Positions 58,079 through 64,000 of a stretch of DNA of 64,000 nt are shown here, piece after piece (the first letter of the stretch is position 1; the number at the start of each line of letters is the position of its first letter). The notes beneath the pieces were generated by a model. It saw only the letters and a list, made by a program, of their open reading frames with translations. It did not search any database and was not told where the DNA came from. Source of the stretch: Thalassobium sp. (GTDB lineage Bacteria; Pseudomonadota; Gammaproteobacteria; Pseudomonadales; Oceanobacteraceae). Location: positions 682,001 to 746,000 of the forward strand of contig NVUW01000001.1 in NCBI GenBank assembly GCA_002733205.1, written 5' to 3'. A program made the translations under genes and the position numbers.

Positions 58079-59758
58079 ATGAACGAGCAATTTTTCCAGG
58101 AGCGTTATCCGGAGGCCTATCCGGGTTCGATAGACCCGGATAAGCACGAATCATTAGTCGAAATCTTTAACGGTTTCGTAGAACGTTTTGCCGATCGCCC
58201 GGCTTTTACCTGTCTGGGCCAGACCCTGACCTATGCCGAACTGAATAAGCAGAGTGCTGCTTTCGCCGCTTACCTGCAAAACGAAACCAGCCTGCAGGTT
58301 GGTGACCGTATTGCAGTTCAATTACCGAATATTCTGCAATATCCGATTGTGGTTTTTGGTGCTATGCGTGCCGGTATGGTGGTGGTTAATACCAACCCGC
58401 TGTACACCGAACGCGAAATGGAGCATCAGTTTAATGACTCCGGTGCCAAGGCTCTGGTTGTTTTGGCCAATATGGCCGACAAAGCCGAGAAGGTGCTGCC
58501 GAACACCGGCATCAAGCACGTTATCGTCACCAACGTGGGCGATATGCACGGTACGATCAAACGCGTACTGATTAACACTGTTCTAAAGCATGTTAAAAAA
58601 GAAGTTCCGGCCTTTAATATTCCGGGTGCGGTTGCACTGCGCAGTGCTCTGAAAATCGGTGCAGGCAAAAGCTTCAGCGCAGTCAAAGTTGACCGTAATG
58701 ATGTGGTTGTTCTGCAATACACCGGCGGTACAACCGGTGTGGCGAAGGGTGCGATGCTGACCCACCGCAACCTGATGTCGAATATGATGCAGTGTCACGG
58801 CCTGTTCAGCATGGTGCTGGAAGAAGGCAAAGAAACCGTTATTGCACCACTGCCTCTGTACCATATCTATGCCTTTACTGTGCACTGCATGGTGATGCTG
58901 GAAACCGGTAACCATTCGATACTGATTCCTAATCCACGCGATATTCCAGGCTTTATCAAAACCCTGCAGTCTTCTGAGTTCAGTGGCTTTGTGGGTCTTA
59001 ATACATTGTTCGTTGCTCTGTGTGGTCAGGAAGCTTTCCGTGCGCTGAATTTCAGCAAGCTGAAACTGACCATCTCCGGTGGTATGGCATTAACCAAAGA
59101 TGCGGCTGACCAGTGGAAAAGCGTGACCGGTTGTGAAATTGCAGAAGGCTTCGGCATGACTGAAACCTCTCCGGTGGTTTCGTTTAACCCGCCAGGCTTC
59201 GTTAAACTGGGCACCATTGGTATGCCGGTTGCCAGCACTGCCTGTAAAGTCATTGATGATGAAGGCAATGAACTGCCCATCGGTGAAGCCGGCGAGCTGT
59301 GTGTTAAAGGTCCGCAGGTTATGAAGGGTTACTGGCAGCGTCCGGAAGCGACCGCTGAAACCATTACTGAAGACGGTTGGCTGAAAACCGGTGACGTAGC
59401 TGTTATTACGGATGACGGTTACATGAAGATCGTTGACCGTAAAAAAGACATGATCATCGTATCTGGCTTTAACGTTTATCCGAACGAAGTTGAAGATGCG
59501 CTGGTATCTCACCCGGATATCGTTGAAGCGGCGGCTATCGGTATTCCTGATCCGAAAAGCTCAGAAGCGGTTAAAGTGTTTATCGTTTCCAAAAACGAGA
59601 ACCTCACTGCAGCGGAAGTTAAAGACTGGTGTCGTGAACGTCTGACTGCTTATAAAGTGCCTCGTCACATTGAATTCCGCGATGAATTGCCAAAAACCAA
59701 CGTTGGCAAAATCCTGCGTCGTGAGCTGCGTGATGCGGAGCTGGCCAAGCAAAACTGA
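58079..59758 (+). CDS. fadD: Long-chain fatty-acid-CoA ligase (FadD-like)
   Basis: 559 residues from the ATG at 58079, preceded by AGGAGG; E. coli FadD has 561. The frame is open back to 57983 but without a ribosome site. Motifs of the adenylate-forming family: P-loop YTGGTTGVAKGAMLTHRN, GFGMTETSPVVSFNP, DGWLKTGDVAVI and C-terminal KTNVGKILRRELRD with the catalytic Lys. It activates fatty acids with ATP and CoA at the inner membrane for beta-oxidation or lipid synthesis. A terminator follows. Divergent from the lipase gene across a 236-base promoter region in which I find no clear FadR/PsrA site. Confidence 0.93.
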   Translation: MNEQFFQERYPEAYPGSIDPDKHESLVEIFNGFVERFADRPAFTCLGQTLTYAELNKQSAAFAAYLQNETSLQVGDRIAVQLPNILQYPIVVFGAMRAGMVVVNTNPLYTEREMEHQFNDSGAKALVVLANMADKAEKVLPNTGIKHVIVTNVGDMHGTIKRVLINTVLKHVKKEVPAFNIPGAVALRSALKIGAGKSFSAVKVDRNDVVVLQYTGGTTGVAKGAMLTHRNLMSNMMQCHGLFSMVLEEGKETVIAPLPLYHIYAFTVHCMVMLETGNHSILIPNPRDIPGFIKTLQSSEFSGFVGLNTLFVALCGQEAFRALNFSKLKLTISGGMALTKDAADQWKSVTGCEIAEGFGMTETSPVVSFNPPGFVKLGTIGMPVASTACKVIDDEGNELPIGEAGELCVKGPQVMKGYWQRPEATAETITEDGWLKTGDVAVITDDGYMKIVDRKKDMIIVSGFNVYPNEVEDALVSHPDIVEAAAIGIPDPKSSEAVKVFIVSKNENLTAAEVKDWCRERLTAYKVPRHIEFRDELPKTNVGKILRRELRDAELAKQN

Positions 59759-59808
59759 TTTGCCTGGTTGCCGGGGCCTGGCAACAGCCATGAGCCGGCC
59801 CTAGGAAG

Positions 59809-59840
59809 CGCCCTGTATTTTCGGATACGGGGCGTTTTTA
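59809..59840 (+). terminator. Rho-independent terminator of fadD
   Basis: CGCCCTGTAT (59809-59818) pairs with ATACGGGGCG (59825-59834), one G-U pair, followed by TTTTTATT. Confidence 0.9.
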
Positions 59841-59928
59841 TTGGTGGCTGAAAAAGGTTGCTGAAAACGGACAGGCATTGATCGCTGAATGCGATAAAAT
59901 GCCGTCACAATCAAACATGGAGATCTGC

Positions 59929-62900
59929 GTGAGCGCCGACGCTTTTACTGCCGACTGGGCAGCCCTGTATAAAGCCATCGACCAGTGTCTGCTGAAAGAT
60001 CAGCACGGTTTACGCCGCAGCGTACAGCAATTGAAAAAGCGCCCGCTGGATCATCCTGCGGCTCAGTCGCAACTGGAAAAACTGTTACAGCGCATTCAGC
60101 GCAGTCAGCAGATTGTGGCTCTGCGTTCACAGCCGATACGCATTGCGTACCCGGAAGAATTACCGGTCAGTGGTAAGCGCGACGATATTCTTGCCGCACT
60201 GCGCGATCATCAGGTGGTGGTGGTGGCTGGTGAAACCGGCTCTGGTAAAACGACACAGCTGCCCAAAATATGTCTGGACGCCGGCTATGGCCGTCAGGGA
60301 CGAATAGCTCATACCCAACCGCGCCGTCTGGCGGCGCGGGCAGTTGCTCAGCGCATTGCCGAAGAGCTGGGTTGCGAGCTGGGGCAGGAAGTTGGTTATC
60401 AGGTGCGTTTTACCGATCAAAGCGTCGATGCCAGTCGGGTAAAGCTGATGACCGACGGTATTTTGCTGGCGCAAACACAGCATGACCGTTTTCTGAATGA
60501 ATACGACGTCATCATCATCGACGAAGCTCACGAACGCAGTCTGAACATTGATTTCCTGCTGGGCTATTTAAAGCAATTACTGCCGCAGCGACCGGATCTT
60601 AAAGTAATCATTACGTCTGCAACCATCGACGTTGAACGTTTTTCTGCGCATTTTGCCGACGCCCAGGGACAACCCGCACCGGTCATTGAAGTGTCTGGTC
60701 GTACATTTCCGGTGGAGGTCCGTTATCGCTCGCTGCTGCGTGATGAAGAAGATGCCGATGACCGCACCTTATTTGAAGGGGTGGCCGAGGCTCTGGCTGA
60801 GTTGCGCGATGAAGATAAAAAATCCGGACAGCACGGTGATGTGCTTATTTTTATGCCCGGTGAGCGGGAAATTCGCGAATGTGCCGAATATTTACGCCGT
60901 GCGCAATTACCGTCCACTGAAATTCTGCCGCTTTATGCACGTTTAAGCGGTGCGGATCAGCAGAAAATCTTTAAACCGCACGGTGGCCGGCGGGTGGTGC
61001 TGGCTACCAACGTTGCAGAAACCTCTCTGACGGTACCGGGCATTCGCTATGTGATTGATTCCGGTGTGGCCCGCATCAGCCGCTACAGCTACCGCAGTAA
61101 GGTACAGCGTTTACCGGTTGAGGCGATTTCTCAGGCCAGTGCCAATCAGCGTGCCGGACGTTGTGGCCGTACTTCGCCGGGTATTTGCATCCGACTGTAT
61201 GAAGAAGCCGATTTTCTGGCCCGCGCAGAATTTACCGATCCGGAAATTCAGCGCACGAATCTGGCGGCGGTTATTTTGCAGATGCTGCATCTGAAATTAG
61301 GGCGCCTACAGGATTTCCCTTTTATTGATGCGCCGGACGAGCGCTTCATTAAGGACGGTTTTAACCTGCTGCAGGAACTCGAAGCCGTTGATGCTCAGGG
61401 CAACATGACCGCATTAGGGCGGCAGATGGCGCGCCTGCCAGTCGATCCGCGTATTGGCCGAATGCTGTTGGAAGCAAAACAACAACAATCATTGCGTGAA
61501 GTATCGATTATAGCGGCCGCTTTAACGGTACAGGACCCGCGTGAGCGTCCGCCGGAGAAGCAACAGGCCGCTGATGAAAAACACCGCTTGTGGATGCATG
61601 AAGAGTCGGATTTTCTCAGTCTGGTCAATTTATGGTTCGCCTATGAAGAGCAACGCCAGGAAATGTCTCAGGCGCAGTTGCGTAAGTGGTGCAGTAAACA
61701 CTTTCTGTCTTTTATGCGTATGCGCGAATGGCGCGACACCCACCGCCAGTTGCATGTTTTGTGCAAAGAACTGGAATTAAAAGAAAATACAGAGCCGGCC
61801 AGCTACGAGGCGGTGCATAAAGCGCTGCTGGCGGGGATGCTCAGTCAGATTGGTTTTAAATCGGAAGGTCAGGAATATCTGGGCGCCCGCAACCGTAAGT
61901 TATTTATTTTTCCGGCATCCGGACAATACAAGAAAAAGCCGAAATGGATGATGACCGCAGAACTGGTAGAAACCAGTAAATTGTATGCGCGTACCGTGGC
62001 ACGTATTGAACCGCAATGGATTGAAGTGATTGGCCAGCCGCTGCTGAAATATCAATACTTTGAACCGCACTGGAATGCCCAGCGTGGACAGGTAACAGCA
62101 TTTGAGCAAAGCACGTTGTATGGCTTGATCGTCAATCCGCGTAAGCGGGTTAATTATGCGTTAACGCATCCACAGGAAGCGCGCGAAGTCTTTATTCAGG
62201 AAGGCCTGGTCGAGCAGCAGTTGCGCAGCAAACTGCCGTTTTACCGCAACAATATTGCGCTGTTAAAAGAAGTTACCGAATACGAAGAAAAATCCCGTCG
62301 CCGCGATCTGGTGATCGATGATGCCTGGCAGGCCGAGTTTTATCGTCAGCGCTTGCCGGTGGATATTCCATCCGTACGTCATCTTGAGCGTTGGTATGAA
62401 AAAGCATCAGCCACCGAGAAAAAAGCGCTCGAATTTACCCGCGAACAATTACTCAGCGCGGAAGCTGCCGGCATCGGAGCACGCGACTTTCCGGGTGAAC
62501 TCGAATGGCAAGGCATGGCTTTTCCGCTGAGTTATACCTTTGCGCCGGGAACAGAAGATGACGGCGTCAGCCTCAGTGTGCCGGTAGCAATGCTGCAGCA
62601 GGTTCCGGATGTGCAGGTTGAATGGCTGGTTCCCGGTTTCATTGCGGAAAAAACGGCCCAGTTAATTAAAGGCCTGCCGAAAGTGGTGCGTAAAAACTTT
62701 GTCCCGGTACCCAATACGGTGGAAGCGTTTCTGCGTCAGGCAGATGCAGGGCAGGGTGGTTTATATCTGCAATTACTGAACTTTCTGAATAAAACCCAGC
62801 GCCCGCCGCTGGAGTTGTCACAGTTACTGGATATCGAATTAGCTCCTTATTTACGCATGAACATTCGGGTGATGTCTGACGGAAAACTGTTGGCTCAGGG

Positions 62901-63846
62901 CCGTGATCTGGCGGCCCTTAAAGCACAGTTGAGCGATGCCAGTCAGCAGCAGGTATTAACGCTGACGCATCAGGATTATCAGCGCAGTGATATACGTCAG
63001 TGGGATTTTGCCGATTTACCTGAATCTATCCAGACGGAGGTGAATGGTTTGCCGGTGCGTGCTTTTCCGTGTTTGCGCCTGACAGGCCAGCAGCTGGAAT
63101 TAACCGTTGAATCCAATGCCAATGATGCCCGCCGTGCGCACCGCACCGGCGTCAGCCGCCTGATCCGCAACGCATTGCCGGAACAGGAACGCATGCTCAA
63201 AGCGCACATCCAGAAAACCATGGCCAGCCGTTGGTTGCTGGCAAAAGGATTGGGTAATCAGGCTGACATTGCCAACGATCTGCTTGAAGCTGCGTTTATC
63301 CAGGTGTTTGTTCCCTTGGATGAAGCCTTGCCATACAGCGAATCTGAGTACAAAGCGCGCCTTGAACGTCGCGCTGAGCTGGTTGCTCATGGTGAGCGTC
63401 TGCTGGCGCAATACATCGAATGGCTGCAATTACGTCATGGCATTCTGAAGCAGGTTGGCGGGGCGGTCAGCCTCGACCGGGCGATGGCTTACAGCGATGT
63501 TAAAGCGCACCTTCAGCGTTTACTGGCATCCGGTTTTATGAGCCGTACGCCCTGGGTGCAATTGCAAAGCTACAGCCGCTATCTGCGCGCCATGGAATAT
63601 CGTATTGATAAATTGCAGGGTAACTTACCGCGCGATCGTCAGTCGATGATTGAATATGAAGCGCTGGCAACGCCGTATCAGGAGCTGTTGGCCCGCATTG
63701 ATATAGCCGATTATCCGCAATTGCAGGAATTTGGCTGGTTACTGGAGGAGTGGCGGGTATCGCTGTTTGCGCAGCCGTTAGGCACGCGCGAGCCGGTATC
63801 GATGAAGCGCCTGCAGAAGCGCTGGCTGGAAATCCGCGATATCTAG
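59929..63846 (+). CDS. hrpA: DEAH-box RNA helicase HrpA
   Basis: 1305 residues from the GTG at 59929, chosen for its GGAG six bases upstream and its fit to HrpA N-termini; ATG codons at 59899 and 59917 in the same frame lack a ribosome site. Core: Walker A GETGSGKTT (101-109), DEAH (198-201), SAT, QRAGRCGRTSPG, then the OB-like and long C-terminal region (DUF3418) that distinguishes HrpA from HrpB; length agrees with the 1300 of E. coli. HrpA unwinds RNA, handles fimbrial mRNA processing in E. coli and resolves stalled ribosomes on mRNA. Its stop precedes a hairpin repeat (63880-63902). Confidence 0.95.
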   Translation: MSADAFTADWAALYKAIDQCLLKDQHGLRRSVQQLKKRPLDHPAAQSQLEKLLQRIQRSQQIVALRSQPIRIAYPEELPVSGKRDDILAALRDHQVVVVAGETGSGKTTQLPKICLDAGYGRQGRIAHTQPRRLAARAVAQRIAEELGCELGQEVGYQVRFTDQSVDASRVKLMTDGILLAQTQHDRFLNEYDVIIIDEAHERSLNIDFLLGYLKQLLPQRPDLKVIITSATIDVERFSAHFADAQGQPAPVIEVSGRTFPVEVRYRSLLRDEEDADDRTLFEGVAEALAELRDEDKKSGQHGDVLIFMPGEREIRECAEYLRRAQLPSTEILPLYARLSGADQQKIFKPHGGRRVVLATNVAETSLTVPGIRYVIDSGVARISRYSYRSKVQRLPVEAISQASANQRAGRCGRTSPGICIRLYEEADFLARAEFTDPEIQRTNLAAVILQMLHLKLGRLQDFPFIDAPDERFIKDGFNLLQELEAVDAQGNMTALGRQMARLPVDPRIGRMLLEAKQQQSLREVSIIAAALTVQDPRERPPEKQQAADEKHRLWMHEESDFLSLVNLWFAYEEQRQEMSQAQLRKWCSKHFLSFMRMREWRDTHRQLHVLCKELELKENTEPASYEAVHKALLAGMLSQIGFKSEGQEYLGARNRKLFIFPASGQYKKKPKWMMTAELVETSKLYARTVARIEPQWIEVIGQPLLKYQYFEPHWNAQRGQVTAFEQSTLYGLIVNPRKRVNYALTHPQEAREVFIQEGLVEQQLRSKLPFYRNNIALLKEVTEYEEKSRRRDLVIDDAWQAEFYRQRLPVDIPSVRHLERWYEKASATEKKALEFTREQLLSAEAAGIGARDFPGELEWQGMAFPLSYTFAPGTEDDGVSLSVPVAMLQQVPDVQVEWLVPGFIAEKTAQLIKGLPKVVRKNFVPVPNTVEAFLRQADAGQGGLYLQLLNFLNKTQRPPLELSQLLDIELAPYLRMNIRVMSDGKLLAQGRDLAALKAQLSDASQQQVLTLTHQDYQRSDIRQWDFADLPESIQTEVNGLPVRAFPCLRLTGQQLELTVESNANDARRAHRTGVSRLIRNALPEQERMLKAHIQKTMASRWLLAKGLGNQADIANDLLEAAFIQVFVPLDEALPYSESEYKARLERRAELVAHGERLLAQYIEWLQLRHGILKQVGGAVSLDRAMAYSDVKAHLQRLLASGFMSRTPWVQLQSYSRYLRAMEYRIDKLQGNLPRDRQSMIEYEALATPYQELLARIDIADYPQLQEFGWLLEEWRVSLFAQPLGTREPVSMKRLQKRWLEIRDI

Positions 63847-63879
63847 GGCAGCTCTGAATCATTTTCCTGCAAGCCCCGA

Positions 63880-63902
63880 AGCGGGCACTGAAGTATTCAG
63901 AG
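63880..63902 (+). repeat. Intergenic hairpin repeat, copy B
   Basis: AGCGGGCACTGAA, then G, then TATTCAGAG: one base different from copy A at 30581-30603. It lies 34 bases after the hrpA stop. An imperfect inverted partner GCAGCTCTGAATCA occurs at 63848-63861, so the transcript end can fold into a long hairpin. Confidence 0.6.
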
Positions 63903-64000
63903 GTGCTCAAAATTTTTCTGATTGCCTGTAAGAACCCTGCAGGTCCTGCGACTAAGGTTATGTGCACCGGAAAAGGGTTGAATTCAGCCCCTTTTCCGGT

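Overview
The window is ordinary chromosomal DNA of a gammaproteobacterium. The markers are the ffs-dnaX-ybaB-recR block, rnd-ycgL-ycgN, miaE, epmC, xni, rhlB, hrpA, TgpA and MetZ. By gene content it most resembles a marine Oceanospirillales-type organism; that placement is inference, since no rRNA gene is present. I see no tRNA gene, insertion sequence, prophage or CRISPR array. Coding density is high, with many ATGA stop/start overlaps.

Layout. 1-4461: the 3' end of metZ, then a tightly overlapped MoxR ATPase - DUF58 - TgpA transglutaminase operon. 4458-16127: mostly single genes and short minus-strand operons. They include a DUF6436 thioredoxin-like protein, a CnoX-like thioredoxin/TPR protein, an acyl-CoA dehydrogenase with a PECR-like SDR behind a perfect 20-bp operator-like palindrome, Tas aldo-keto reductase, a PAS/GGDEF cyclase, a GT51 transglycosylase and a MATE exporter. 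16316-28518: RNA and translation functions (EpmC, RhlB, MiaE), Xni, an ATM1-type ABC exporter, several hydrolases, a DMP19-like acidic protein, a DgkA-type lipid kinase and a chalcone-isomerase-fold protein. 28833-34102: a hybrid histidine kinase, a Lon-like protease, an RHH protein and a lipoprotein.

34118-39734: 4.5S RNA with its promoter, dnaX (with an A10 slippery run and in-phase early stop in the -1 frame), ybaB, a strikingly divergent recR, then rnd-ycgL-ycgN and a small membrane protein.

40113-56305 is the most interesting part: sixteen same-strand genes. The first four are a membrane-anchored winged-helix-like protein (YEATS-associated helix type), a membrane VWA protein, a MoxR ATPase and a CoxE-type VWA protein. 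The next eight encode envelope parts: an SH3-plus-barrel protein, a second barrel-like protein, a periplasmic redoxin, a small periplasmic protein, three TPR proteins (two lipoproteins) and a small secreted protein. After a strong 15-bp hairpin come ExbB, two ExbD paralogues and a TonB-like AgmX/PglI protein. This inventory resembles the Agl-Glt/Nfs proton-driven machines of Myxococcus. One ExbD has Asn where the proton-carrying Asp should be. I infer one envelope-spanning machine, possibly with a dedicated MoxR/VWA assembly module.

56408-63846: fatty-acid genes (MaoC hydratase, monoacylglycerol-lipase-like hydrolase, FadD-type ligase) and the helicase HrpA.

Recurring non-coding signals are a 13-mer (TTATACCGTTATC) found three times, only between genes, and a 23-bp hairpin-bearing repeat just after two stop codons.
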